Origin: Fervidobacterium pennivorans
GTDB taxonomy: Bacteria > Thermotogota > Thermotogae > Thermotogales > Fervidobacteriaceae
DNA: 64,000 nt
Direction of reading: 5' to 3'
Assembly: GCF_001644665.1 (NCBI RefSeq)
Contig: NZ_CP011393.1
Coordinates: forward strand, 1,448,001-1,512,000
Numbering within the stretch: position 1 is the first letter of the stretch; each line of letters begins with the position of its first letter. A model generated the notes under the pieces. It saw only the letters and a program-made list of their open reading frames with translations. It was not told where the DNA came from and made no database searches. Positions 8,904-16,905 of this stretch are shown here, in pieces. The position numbers were made by a program, and so were the translations under genes.

Positions 8904-10127
8904 TTATAGTCCACCTGACATTGTTAAAGCAAAGCCTATTCCGGGGGTAGAATTACTTGATGGTATTAAAGAATTCGTTGTCGCTGTGAGTTTTAAATCC
9001 GCATTGAGCAGGAAGAGGTTCATTCCAACGCCTATAGTGTGTGAATAGTTTATCTGGTTATATCCAAGCATGTAATAAGCCCTTGCAATACCGATGTTCA
9101 ATCCCGCGTAACCTTTTACCGACCAGTTACCGTCGAGCCAGTAGCTTCCCATAACTCCCCATATGATGAATCCGTCGTTTTTGATATAAGCTGTTATTTG
9201 AATTGGTGGGGTGACAGTAACAGGAGTTGACAATCTCGCGACCGTTGGCTCAGAAATGGAATATGTTGCTTCAAACGTAATATCTGTCTCCTGTGCGGTG
9301 TATGTAACTTTTCCATCACCGGTCACTTCGAATGCATACCATGCCTTTGCGGGAGTTATGACAATATTTCTAACCGCAATACCAAAGTTGTCGTTTCCAT
9401 AGCCGATCTCAAGGGATAAACCATAATCTTCAAAATGGCTGAGTTCATCTATTAAACCGTCGATGTTTCCGGTTCTGATATCGTTCAGTGATACACGACT
9501 GTAAGCACGAACTTTGCCAGATGCGTTAAGCTCAGCGTATGCTGGTGTTGAGGAGGATGTGTAACTTACTGTCATCGTAGTTTGTGATTTGTCGGTGAAA
9601 AGAACGGGAACAAAAGCATTACCCGCTACGTAGAAATCTCCGAGCATTAAACCGATACCACCGTTCGCCATAATACTTGCGTTGAGAAAGCCTTCTTTCG
9701 TATCGTTGTAAGCGTTATCAATAAGAGTATCTCCTACAAGCAGCTCGGCAAATGTCTTTGGTAGATTCAAAGCTATATTACCATCTATACGCACGTAAGG
9801 AACAAACCTCAGTGCCCCGAATTTTAAATCAACATACGTTCCAAGACTGACAGGTGCCGACAGTCTAAAACCATTCGCTAATGCATCAGCAAACGCATTT
9901 TCATTGATATCTACTTGTTCTTCATTTAAGAGAGCGTTTATGTTGTTCAATGTTAGGATATTTTGCCCGAGTTCAAACTCCACAAATGGAACAACCTTGA
10001 TTAACGCTGTTAAATCGTGCCTTACGAGCGCAACATTTCCGAAAAGTCCAAACGGTTGAATCACAAAGGAAAATGCTGACACTGAGAAAACAACGAGCAA
10101 AAAGACTGAGATACCAATTCTTCTCAT
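8904..10127 (-). CDS. secreted beta-rich protein, probable outer-membrane protein, unknown
   Basis: I do not recognise a named family. The first 22 residues (MRRIGISVFLLVVFSVSAFSF) form a signal peptide. The rest is rich in alternating polar and hydrophobic stretches with many Gly, Thr, Tyr and Asn, for example YGNDNFGIAVRNIVI and a C-terminal ...GIGFALTMSGGL, which suggests transmembrane beta strands and a barrel. The start at 10127 is preceded by AGGTGATTGAG; a GTG nine bases upstream lies inside that site. It follows the large lipoprotein gene by 15 bases, so the pair is co-transcribed and may act together in the outer sheath. Any porin or transport role is speculation. Confidence 0.7.
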   Translation of the reverse strand: MRRIGISVFLLVVFSVSAFSFVIQPFGLFGNVALVRHDLTALIKVVPFVEFELGQNILTLNNINALLNEEQVDINENAFADALANGFRLSAPVSLGTYVDLKFGALRFVPYVRIDGNIALNLPKTFAELLVGDTLIDNAYNDTKEGFLNASIMANGGIGLMLGDFYVAGNAFVPVLFTDKSQTTMTVSYTSSSTPAYAELNASGKVRAYSRVSLNDIRTGNIDGLIDELSHFEDYGLSLEIGYGNDNFGIAVRNIVITPAKAWYAFEVTGDGKVTYTAQETDITFEATYSISEPTVARLSTPVTVTPPIQITAYIKNDGFIIWGVMGSYWLDGNWSVKGYAGLNIGIARAYYMLGYNQINYSHTIGVGMNLFLLNADLKLTATTNSLIPSSNSTPGIGFALTMSGGL

Positions 10128-10142
10128 CTCAATCACCTACCT

Positions 10143-12644
10143 TTAATTCCCAAGTTTGACTTCTGTTGCAGCCTTCAAATCAACAGCGATGTATGGGGCG
10201 ATGCTAAATTTACCGTTGTAATTCAATGAAATTGTTGAATTTGCAGGAAGCAGTATTTCATATGGTACGTTGTTATTGGAAAGTGTTGGAAGCTTGTCTT
10301 TTGTAATTATAACGCTTGGAGAAGACACTCCAATTAATGTTGAAATCTCATTATTAGCACCGAGTTTCAACTTTGCCTGTAATCCTGTGGTATTTGAATA
10401 ATATCCGAATTTGAGTTCTACTTTGTCCAAAATATCTTTGACATCATTAAGCATGCTTAAATCAACTGTTCCGGATTTTATCAGTATCTCATTTTCTCCC
10501 GTTGATGCGCTAAGTGGCAGTGCAAACTCAAGGGATGCAGTGATTAAGCTGTCTTTTGTCAACGTACCTGTACCAGTTTCTAAGATTATAGATAAGCTTA
10601 GTGGTGTACCTTCATTAATTAGTTCTTCTATAATATGTCCAATGTTGACTTTCTGGCCTTTGCTGACTTTAACTTCATTTCTAGAAATGTTTAGAGTTAC
10701 TGTTGCTGGGACAGTTGCTTCAGTTATGTTGAAAGTTACTGTAGCGTCAACGTTTAAATCTAAGTCCTTAACGAATGCAAAATCGTCTTTGAAAATATCT
10801 CCAAAGTTTATTAGTGTTCCAAAGTCTTGCTCAAACGACTGACCTTTTAAATCAACCTCTGAGATTAAGAATTGTTCTACTACTGGTTGAATTACTAGCT
10901 TTACTCCTTCTCTTATATCTACGTTACTCACCGTTACAGCTGGCGGAACAGTAGGTGTTATTGTCATTGTAAAGCTGGTAAACGTTGAGAAATCAAAGAC
11001 TTTGTCTACAGAACTCAGTTCAATTGTACCAGTTCCCGACAGGTTGTGTGTTCCATTTCCGGTGTCGAAAATATTTGAGGTAATATTTATAGAAACACCA
11101 GAGATATTTCTTACGTCGTAATTGAGCTTAACTTTAATAGTTGCTTTAACAAGATTAGCAAAATCCTTTACCGTTGAAGGTACTGGCTCGTTGATTGTTA
11201 CTGGATCAATGCTGAGACCTGTAATTTGTGCGTTTGCAATTTTTATCGTCTGGTTTTCAGGCAATTCGAGAGTGTAAGATATTTCATTTGAATTAACATT
11301 ACCACTTATCTGAGCATTTATCGTAGAAGGTAAAGATATTCCGCTGAATGGCAACACGATTCCACCGGAAAGTGAAAGATTGTTACTTCCAAATGTTCCT
11401 GATACAGCTGTAAGTGTTATTCCGTTTAGTTTCAATAGCATGTGACCGCTGTCGTTAGCAAAACTTACTGACTGGACATTGTTTGGCAAAGGCACAGTAA
11501 CACTCAACGGATAGTTTTCTATCTTTGTTACGCTGACGTTCGGTGTGATTGTTATTGAAGGTGCCACCCTCAAATCTGCGCTGACTTTTTCTGACAATTC
11601 CACAAGCCCGTTGAGTACTATACCATCACCAACTGTGAATAATGTGGTGCCATCAAATCCTATGTTGCATGTTAAATTCGATGATGAACCTGAGCCTATC
11701 GTAATTGTTCCTGACTTTGCCGTGTAGCTTTGCGATATATTTCCGCTGAATCCTAATATGTTTAAATTCACATCAACGTTACCGCCCAGTGCTAATTTCC
11801 AGGTGCCGGATGTAATTGTTATATTCTGTGTCACGTTGATTGAAATTTTTCTATCTGCAAGCTGAGTTGTGTCGAGATTCTTAAAGTAGTCGACTTTTTG
11901 ATTTAAGAACTTCAACGTGACTTGGGCAAAACCGGTGCTTGATGAGTCAAACTTTAACTTAATATTCGATGATTTTTTGATCATTACGTTAGACAGATTT
12001 TTTGTACCATTGACAGTAATCTGATACGTTCTGCCATCTACTATCAGAAAAGCGTTAGATGCGGAAACACCACTGATTGTGAACTGTACATCGACGTTTT
12101 TCAGATTTGCTTCATCAAAGATCAATGAGTTGAGCACACTTGATGGTAATTCTATTATGTTCGTACCATTTGTCACAGGTATTGATAGATTATCTGCAAC
12201 TGTAAAATCACCTATGTTTGGTGCATCGACCGATATTGATTGGTGAATTGGCTGGACTGTTGGCAACACAATTTTCCCATAGACTTTTGACAGGAAATAT
12301 GAACTATCGACTCTGTATTCGAAACGTTGTCCAAAGCTTTGGAGTTCTGTTTTGATGGAGTTCTCTATATCTTGTAAAAATGTCCCTGGACTATATTCTA
12401 CGGAAGTTGCATAGTTGATACTTATAGGATTTCCTTTTATAACAGATAAACCGGCGATGTTTTTTTGTAAAAGACTATCTACGAAATCCGATACTTTCAA
12501 GTCCAGCGTTGTAATCGGGAATTCCAAATACTTCGTGTACTGGACCTTTACCTTCTCAGGCGCTTTCGAAGGTAGTTTCAAACCACAGGAAAACAAGAAA
12601 AGGCTGACAAGTACAGCGATGAACAATAAATAGAGCTTCCTCAT
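10143..12644 (-). CDS. large secreted lipoprotein, beta-strand-rich, unknown function
   Basis: An 833-residue protein with a clear lipoprotein signal: MRKLYLLFIAVLVSLFLFSC, where LFSC is the lipobox and the cysteine would be lipidated. After it come repeated strand-like segments with Val, Ile, Thr, Ser and Asn, such as VTLNISRNEVKVSKG and TASLEFALPLSAS, without cysteines or obvious catalytic motifs. This composition resembles surface or outer-membrane-associated beta-sandwich proteins. The ATG at 12644 follows GGGAGGTGACATTC; a GTG nine bases upstream is inside the binding site. It is the first gene of a two-gene unit that ends in the hairpin at 8.8 kb. No named family recognised. Confidence 0.75.
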   Translation of the reverse strand: MRKLYLLFIAVLVSLFLFSCGLKLPSKAPEKVKVQYTKYLEFPITTLDLKVSDFVDSLLQKNIAGLSVIKGNPISINYATSVEYSPGTFLQDIENSIKTELQSFGQRFEYRVDSSYFLSKVYGKIVLPTVQPIHQSISVDAPNIGDFTVADNLSIPVTNGTNIIELPSSVLNSLIFDEANLKNVDVQFTISGVSASNAFLIVDGRTYQITVNGTKNLSNVMIKKSSNIKLKFDSSSTGFAQVTLKFLNQKVDYFKNLDTTQLADRKISINVTQNITITSGTWKLALGGNVDVNLNILGFSGNISQSYTAKSGTITIGSGSSSNLTCNIGFDGTTLFTVGDGIVLNGLVELSEKVSADLRVAPSITITPNVSVTKIENYPLSVTVPLPNNVQSVSFANDSGHMLLKLNGITLTAVSGTFGSNNLSLSGGIVLPFSGISLPSTINAQISGNVNSNEISYTLELPENQTIKIANAQITGLSIDPVTINEPVPSTVKDFANLVKATIKVKLNYDVRNISGVSINITSNIFDTGNGTHNLSGTGTIELSSVDKVFDFSTFTSFTMTITPTVPPAVTVSNVDIREGVKLVIQPVVEQFLISEVDLKGQSFEQDFGTLINFGDIFKDDFAFVKDLDLNVDATVTFNITEATVPATVTLNISRNEVKVSKGQKVNIGHIIEELINEGTPLSLSIILETGTGTLTKDSLITASLEFALPLSASTGENEILIKSGTVDLSMLNDVKDILDKVELKFGYYSNTTGLQAKLKLGANNEISTLIGVSSPSVIITKDKLPTLSNNNVPYEILLPANSTISLNYNGKFSIAPYIAVDLKAATEVKLGN

Positions 12645-12719
12645 GAATGTCACCTCCCAAATAATATCATCTCTACTCTAGTAGTTTAGACCTCAACAAC
12701 TTTAATATGGTTCAATTCA

Positions 12720-12728
12720 ATTATACCA
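12720..12728 (-). promoter_or_regulatory. extended -10 promoter of the lipoprotein gene
   Basis: TGGTATAAT on the minus strand about 75 bases upstream of the lipoprotein start, in the divergent gap to flgB. No convincing -35 element. Confidence 0.55.
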
Positions 12729-12755
12729 TTTTCCGGTGTTTAATTGTTTAACTAG

Positions 12756-12785
12756 TTGTAGGAATACTAGTATATATGGTAGAAT
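12756..12785 (+). promoter_or_regulatory. probable flgB operon promoter
   Basis: TTGTAG (12756-12761), an 18-base spacer and TAGAAT (12780-12785) preceded by TGG. It resembles the housekeeping promoters of this window more than a sigma-28 site. The short palindrome ATACTAGTAT lies in the spacer. Confidence 0.5.
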
Positions 12786-12837
12786 ATTAAACATGACAGG
12801 CCAGCCAACAGAATGGCATACAGGGAGTGGAAAAAGT

Positions 12838-13230
12838 ATGGCGAACATATTCAACTCAAACTTTGAAACTCTCAAGGTAGCAATGGATGTTCAAATGAAA
12901 AGGCAAGAGCTACATGCTCAAAACATTGCTAATGCCGAAACTCCTGGATACAAGCGAAAATATGTAGCATTTGAAGAGTATTTGCAAGAATCAAAGATGA
13001 AATTGAAACTGACAACAACAAACCAAAGACATCTTCCCACATCACCGAAGATTGTGACTGCGAAGGAAGTTAAAATGAAGAATACCTCGCTAACCAACGA
13101 CCAGAATAATGTTGACATAGACATGGAAGTCACAGAAATGGTGAAAGATGCACTTAGATATCAGGTTCTCTCAAGATTGATGAGTGCAAATATCGATAGA
13201 TATAACACAGTGATTAGGAATACTAGGTAG
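12838..13230 (+). CDS. flgB: flagellar basal-body rod protein FlgB
   Basis: FlgB forms part of the proximal rod that joins the MS ring to the distal rod. The 130-residue product has the rod-protein signature ELHAQNIANAETPGYKRKYVAFEEYL and a C-terminal helix (VTEMVKDALRYQVLSRLMSANIDRYNTVI) that packs in the coiled core. I chose the ATG at 12838 behind GGGAGTGG; an in-frame ATG at 12793 has no binding site. It is first in flgB-flgC-fliE, the standard order for the rod and its MS-ring adapter. Confidence 0.95.
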   Translation: MANIFNSNFETLKVAMDVQMKRQELHAQNIANAETPGYKRKYVAFEEYLQESKMKLKLTTTNQRHLPTSPKIVTAKEVKMKNTSLTNDQNNVDIDMEVTEMVKDALRYQVLSRLMSANIDRYNTVIRNTR

Positions 13231-13262
13231 TTTTGTGGTAAAATAATTTGAGAGGTGATACA

Positions 13263-13679
13263 ATGCAGAGCGAATTCAATATAATGAACATTTCAGCGAC
13301 AGGATTATCAGCTCAAAGGTTTAGAATAGAGCTTATTTCTACAAACATAGCAAACTCGGAGACGACAAGAACAGAAAAGGGTGAACCATACAGAAGAAAA
13401 GTGCCTGTTTTTCAAGAATTAGTAAGAAACATTCAAGGAAGGCGAGAAAATTCAGGTGTAATTGTGAAAAGTGTTTACGAAGACCCTTCGGACTTCAGAA
13501 TTGTTTATGACCCAACGCACCCAGATGCGGATGAAAATGGTTACGTGAAACTTCCAAATGTTAATATCATACGCGAGATGGTAGATATGATAAACGCCCA
13601 AAGGGCATACGAAGCGAACGCAACAGCCATAAACACAACAAAAGCAATGATAACTTCCGCCCTACAGATAGGGAGGTGA
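13263..13679 (+). CDS. flgC: flagellar basal-body rod protein FlgC
   Basis: A proximal rod subunit of 138 residues. The N-terminal helix ISATGLSAQRFRIELISTNIANSETTRTEKGEPYRRK and the C-terminal MVDMINAQRAYEANATAINTTKAMI are typical of FlgC. The ATG at 13263 lies just after GAGAGGTGAT. The gene begins 32 bases after flgB. The gap contains TGGTAAAAT at 13236-13244, a possible weak internal promoter. Confidence 0.96.
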   Translation: MQSEFNIMNISATGLSAQRFRIELISTNIANSETTRTEKGEPYRRKVPVFQELVRNIQGRRENSGVIVKSVYEDPSDFRIVYDPTHPDADENGYVKLPNVNIIREMVDMINAQRAYEANATAINTTKAMITSALQIGR

Positions 13680-13684
13680 AGTAA

Positions 13685-13981
13685 GTGGTGGATAAAATTG
13701 GAGGGATTAACCATCTAAAACAGAATGTTTCAATTAATCAAAGCGTTAAAAAACAAAACGAAAGTGAATTTAGCAAAGTACTGTCAAATGCATTAAAGAA
13801 TGTGAATGAACAGCAAAAGAATGTTGAGAAAATGGCTGATGATTTTGCCATGGGAAAGGTGAGTAACATACACGAACTCATTGTTGAAGCCGAAAAGGCG
13901 TCTATATCGTTAAGGTTAACTGTTGAGGTGAGAAACAAGATAGTGGAAGCTTATAGGGAAATTATGAGGATGCAGTTCTAA
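13685..13981 (+). CDS. fliE: flagellar hook-basal body complex protein FliE
   Basis: FliE links the MS ring (FliF) to the rod. The 98-residue product has the C-terminal signature [31 protein letters not shown]. The GTG start at 13685 uses GGGAGGTGA, which overlaps the flgC stop, so translation is coupled. A terminator follows, which ends the three-gene operon; fliF and the rest of the flagellar genes lie elsewhere. Confidence 0.95.
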   Translation: MVDKIGGINHLKQNVSINQSVKKQNESEFSKVLSNALKNVNEQQKNVEKMADDFAMGKVSNIHELIVEAEKASISLRLTVEVRNKIVEAYREIMRMQF

Positions 13982-14063
13982 AGTTGGGACGTTTCGTTGC
14001 GGTGTTATGGTGTTATAAAGAGCTGGGAGTTCTAAGTTTTTATTTTGAATTAGCAAATAATAG

Positions 14064-14085
14064 GCGGGGCTAAAAGCCCCGCTTT
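14064..14085 (+). terminator. terminator after flgB-flgC-fliE
   Basis: GCGGGGC (14064-14070), loop TAAAA, GCCCCGC (14076-14082), then TTTATTA. It may also work for the convergent gene at 14142. Confidence 0.88.
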
Positions 14086-14141
14086 ATTATACTCGTTATA
14101 ATATTAGTTATATTCGTTACATTCGATAAACATCCATTTGA

Positions 14142-15110
14142 TTACTGACCTCTGACAAATGGAAGAACAAGGGCTACTGCACCAAGAACAACGCCTATCC
14201 AAGCAATCATGTTGACGTTGTTAACTTTTTCTTCAACTGCTTTTGCGTCTGCTTTTGTATCAATCTTTGCTTGTAAGTCTTTCACGGCATTTTCAAGAGC
14301 AGAGGAGTCTGCTTTTGTATCAATCTTTGCTTGTAAGTCTTTCTGAGCATTTTCTATAGCTTTCCTGAGGAGATAGTCAGTATCACCGATTTGTGCAGCA
14401 AGTCCTGTGAGTATCTCATTCATCCCTGCAATCTGTTCTTGTAAATCTGTAACACTTGCTTCTAAATCTGTAACACTTGCTTCAAGAGCATCAACTTGTT
14501 CTCTGTCTGCTTTCATGGAGAGGTTGTCGTAGATATTGACAATATCTTGGTCGTGCATATCGAGTTTGAGGGTCAGCGATTCTATTGAAGCTGATATTTC
14601 TTCAAAGCTTGCGAGTTTTTCTTGGACAGCTGCAATTTGTTCGGAAAGAGTTCCAAGTGTGTCGTATATCTTGAGGATATCGCCGTCGTGGATATCAAGT
14701 GTGACTTTAATATCATCGAGCATCGGGAGAATTTCATCCATAACCTCGGCTTTGGCTTCATCTTTTAATGTTGACAATGAAACTTCCATATAAGATGTCA
14801 ATCTTTCTTCAACTGCAGCGAGATTTGCAGAAAGTTCGTAAAGCATGTCTCTAAGTGCTGGCAATCCTGTATCAATGGTGCTTTGAATGTTCAAGACTTT
14901 TGTCTCAAGTTCGGAAATTCTCCCATCTAATTCTGCTAGCGCTGTTTCAAAATCATCTGAAGAGACTTTTGTGCCCAAAACATCGTAGATCATGTTTGTG
15001 TACTCTTCCAAAAGTTCAATTCTGTTGAGTAAAGTCTCCATATCTACTTCTTGCGCAAAAGCGAAAATTCCAAAAAGAACGACCGCAATAAGAATCCCCA
15101 GTTTCTTCAT
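14142..15110 (-). CDS. Omp-alpha-like coiled-coil protein lacking the SLH domain
   Basis: A 322-residue protein with a signal peptide (MKKLGILIAVVLFGIFAFAQ), a long heptad-rich coiled coil and a C-terminal hydrophobic anchor (MIAWIGVVLGAVALVLPFV). It is a paralogue of the protein at 24768-26090: LLEEYxNMIYDVLGTKVSS, LETKVLNIQSTIDTGLPA and GLAAQxGDxDYLLRK are shared. Unlike that protein it has no N-terminal SLH domain for cell-wall binding, and the two shared blocks occur in the reverse order. The likely place is the periplasm, anchored in the outer sheath. I chose the ATG at 15110 behind GGAGGG. The gene is monocistronic. Confidence 0.85.
   Translation of the reverse strand: MKKLGILIAVVLFGIFAFAQEVDMETLLNRIELLEEYTNMIYDVLGTKVSSDDFETALAELDGRISELETKVLNIQSTIDTGLPALRDMLYELSANLAAVEERLTSYMEVSLSTLKDEAKAEVMDEILPMLDDIKVTLDIHDGDILKIYDTLGTLSEQIAAVQEKLASFEEISASIESLTLKLDMHDQDIVNIYDNLSMKADREQVDALEASVTDLEASVTDLQEQIAGMNEILTGLAAQIGDTDYLLRKAIENAQKDLQAKIDTKADSSALENAVKDLQAKIDTKADAKAVEEKVNNVNMIAWIGVVLGAVALVLPFVRGQ
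14248..14343 (-). repeat. 60-bp tandem repeat unit inside the coiled-coil gene
   Basis: A 36-bp exact direct repeat occurs at 14248-14283 and 14308-14343, period 60 bases. It encodes two copies of KDLQAKIDTKAD in the coiled coil, so the rod was lengthened in frame by 20 residues. Confidence 0.9.
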
Positions 15111-15245
15111 ACTCAATCCCTCCTTCTGAGAAATGTGATAAGTTTAAAATGCAAAAACCAACCGTTAAGAAAGAAAAAGAAATAATTCCAAACTTATAGC
15201 GATATATTTCAATGCAAAAAATTTCACCGCTACCAGCCAAATTAT

Positions 15246-15276
15246 ATTATAGCACTACTCTACAAAAAGTTGTAAA
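15246..15276 (-). promoter_or_regulatory. probable promoter of the SLH-less Omp-alpha paralogue
   Basis: On the minus strand TTTACA (15271-15276), a 19-base spacer and TATAAT (15246-15251). The spacer is slightly long. A second overlapping TATAAT lies at 15241-15246. Confidence 0.5.
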
Positions 15277-15405
15277 TAAATATCTTAAAAATTTCCACGA
15301 AATATTGTGCTTTTTTGTTGGAAAGTGAAGAAATTAGCTTAATGCGGTTTTTAATCTTGTTTTTCCAAGCATTAGGATAATATCTCTCCACTCAGCTCAA
15401 GGTTC

Positions 15406-15434
15406 TTGACATACATTCTGTTCTATTGTATCAT
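15406..15434 (+). promoter_or_regulatory. promoter of rpsO
   Basis: TTGACA (15406-15411), a 17-base spacer and TATCAT (15429-15434), close to consensus. Transcription would begin near 15441, about 65 bases before the start codon. The 395-base gap from 15111 to 15505 otherwise holds only the divergent promoter at 15246-15276 and this leader. Confidence 0.8.
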
Positions 15435-15441
15435 ATCATTG

Positions 15442-15483
15442 CCCTTGCTCGGTTGTGGGAGTATTCCCCTACTTGGCAAGAGG
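15442..15483 (+). promoter_or_regulatory. structured rpsO leader, candidate S15 autoregulatory element
   Basis: The 5' untranslated RNA can fold into an outer stem, CCCTTGC (15442-15448) with GCAAGAGG (15476-15483, one bulge), and an inner hairpin GTGGGA-GTAT-TCCC-CT-AC (15455-15472). S15 is known to repress its own mRNA in several phyla through unrelated leader folds. Whether this fold does so is an inference from position and pairing. Confidence 0.45.
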
Positions 15484-15505
15484 ACATTAGACGGAGGTGT
15501 AGCAG

Positions 15506-15760
15506 ATGGAAAAGCAGGACATCATTAAGGAATTCCAGATTCATGACGCAGACACTGGAAGCACAGCGGTCCAGATAGCACTTTTAACAGCTCGCATAAG
15601 ACACTTGACAGAACATTTAAAGAAACATCCAAAAGACTATCACTCCAGACGGGGACTCATGAAGATGGTTGGACGCAGAAGAAAGATGCTCAAGTACCTG
15701 ATGAAGAAAGACCCCGAACTTTACAAACAACTCCTTGAAAAGTTGGCATTGAGAAAGTAA
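15506..15760 (+). CDS. rpsO: 30S ribosomal protein S15
   Basis: S15 binds the three-way junction of 16S rRNA early in assembly of the small-subunit platform. The 84 residues carry the family core, [36 protein letters not shown] and [10 protein letters not shown], with the usual rRNA-contacting H and D residues. The ATG at 15506 follows ACGGAGGTGT. It has its own promoter and terminator; pnp, a common neighbour in other bacteria, is not present here. Confidence 0.98.
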   Translation: MEKQDIIKEFQIHDADTGSTAVQIALLTARIRHLTEHLKKHPKDYHSRRGLMKMVGRRRKMLKYLMKKDPELYKQLLEKLALRK

Positions 15761-15774
15761 AAAATCAAAATTTC

Positions 15775-15800
15775 AAAGGGCGGGAAACCGCCCTTTACTT
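15775..15800 (+). terminator. terminator of rpsO
   Basis: AAAGGGCGG (15775-15783), GNRA-type loop GAAA, CCGCCCTTT (15788-15796), then a T-rich tail. The stem is a perfect 9 bp. Confidence 0.92.
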
Positions 15801-15822
15801 TTGGATTGGTAATGGAATCACC

Positions 15823-16880
15823 GATAGTGTTAACTTGTAGTGATGAAAGAGTGTAATTGTGAAAGAATGCGATTGATATTGCCATTGTGCGTTTTCCAAA
15901 GATTCTTCACTACACAAAATCCTTGAATATATTTCGCTAAGTTCTTCGTATTCTTCAGCCCTCGCTTGAGTCGGAAAAAGTCTTTCAACAATGAAAACTT
16001 AGATTCACATTGATTGTTTTTACCGAGCGGTACCACTACGTGATTGATATTTCTGAACAACAGCTTTACTGCACTTTCATATGCACCAAGTCCATCAGTA
16101 ATAAGTTCAATGTTTCTAGGTTTTGAATTACCAAAGAACTTCTCGAGCAATACTTTGACTTGTCCCATATCACGATACTTTGAGACATGCCAACAAAGAA
16201 TTAAGTTAGTTTCGTGATCAACTAATAGCCAAACATAGTACTTTTGTTCTTTGAACACAAGAACAGTTTCATCAGCATGAACTGAGAAAACATTTTCGAT
16301 GGTAAATGTTGGAAAAAGTACAGAGAATAAAGTACACAGTTTAATAACCCATTTATATATGGTGACATGAGATACTTTGATATTAAGAGAATGAGCAAGA
16401 GAGCGATAAGACATATTGTGTTTCATATACAAAACAAAAGCCTTTAAGACGAAAAAGATAGGGAAGCGGAAATATTTAAATTTCTCAGGAATAAGGGTGA
16501 CTGGTTCGGGGAGGTTAAAAGGTACTCTATCTTTGGTACGACAAGCTCTACAACGGAAGACAACGAAAGAGCGACGGACTTTGTAAATTTGCATAGATTT
16601 ACCACAAGAAGTGCATTTGGGATAAGGGAAAGGGAAGTTTTTGCGTTTGTGAGAATGGGAGAGTTTGAAAGAATGATGGCAGAGTTTGCAAAGGAATTGT
16701 TGGTTACCGTATTTGTCATGACCGTTTTTGTATAAGCTGGTGGAACCGCATTTTGGACAAGAGAGCGTTGAGTTGTTCATATCGGGATACCTCCTTTGTC
16801 GAGAGTTGGTTGGGGGTGTCCCCTCTTTATAAGGATAATGCGGTTTTTGGAAAGTTTCAATACTTTTAGTTAACATTATC
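15823..16880 (-). mobile_element. complete 1058-bp IS with 8-bp target duplication
   Basis: The element begins GATAGTGTTAACT and ends AGTTAACATTATC, inverted repeats with a single mismatch. It is flanked by the direct repeats GAATCACC at 15815-15822 and 16881-16888. It holds one transposase gene on the minus strand. The 8-bp duplication and the single DDE-type gene fit an IS6-like element, but the N-terminal zinc ribbon and short ends leave the family uncertain. The target duplication is unmutated, so the insertion is probably recent. Confidence 0.93.
15830..16780 (-). CDS. IS transposase, DDE type, IS6-like
   Basis: Transposase of the surrounding element, 316 residues. An N-terminal zinc ribbon (CPKCGSTSLYKNG, FLCKLC, then CTSCGKS and CRAC) precedes a helix-turn-helix (IKVSHVTIYKWVIK) and a DDE core: HADETVLVFKEQKYYVWLLVD holds the first Asp, ITDGLGAYESA the second, and NNQCESKFSLLKDFFRLKRG the Glu. 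The real start is the ATG at 16780 behind GGAGGT; the frame is open a further 74 codons upstream but that stretch leaves the IS and enters queA. The stop codon lies inside the left inverted repeat. It appears intact and able to mobilise the deleted copy at 2.5 kb. Confidence 0.9.
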   Translation of the reverse strand: MNNSTLSCPKCGSTSLYKNGHDKYGNQQFLCKLCHHSFKLSHSHKRKNFPFPYPKCTSCGKSMQIYKVRRSFVVFRCRACRTKDRVPFNLPEPVTLIPEKFKYFRFPIFFVLKAFVLYMKHNMSYRSLAHSLNIKVSHVTIYKWVIKLCTLFSVLFPTFTIENVFSVHADETVLVFKEQKYYVWLLVDHETNLILCWHVSKYRDMGQVKVLLEKFFGNSKPRNIELITDGLGAYESAVKLLFRNINHVVVPLGKNNQCESKFSLLKDFFRLKRGLKNTKNLAKYIQGFCVVKNLWKTHNGNINRILSQLHSFITTS

Positions 16881-16905
16881 GAATCACCAAAGGGGGACAA
16901 AAAGT

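Noticed and set aside
15337-15357. A short match (AATGCGGTTTTT) to the right end of the IS, upstream of rpsO
   Set aside because: Only about 12 bases are shared, with no inverted repeat or target duplication; probably chance.
16444-16719. Antisense-frame open reading frame inside the IS
   Set aside because: It lies in another frame of the transposase gene with no binding site and is low complexity; a shadow of the real gene.
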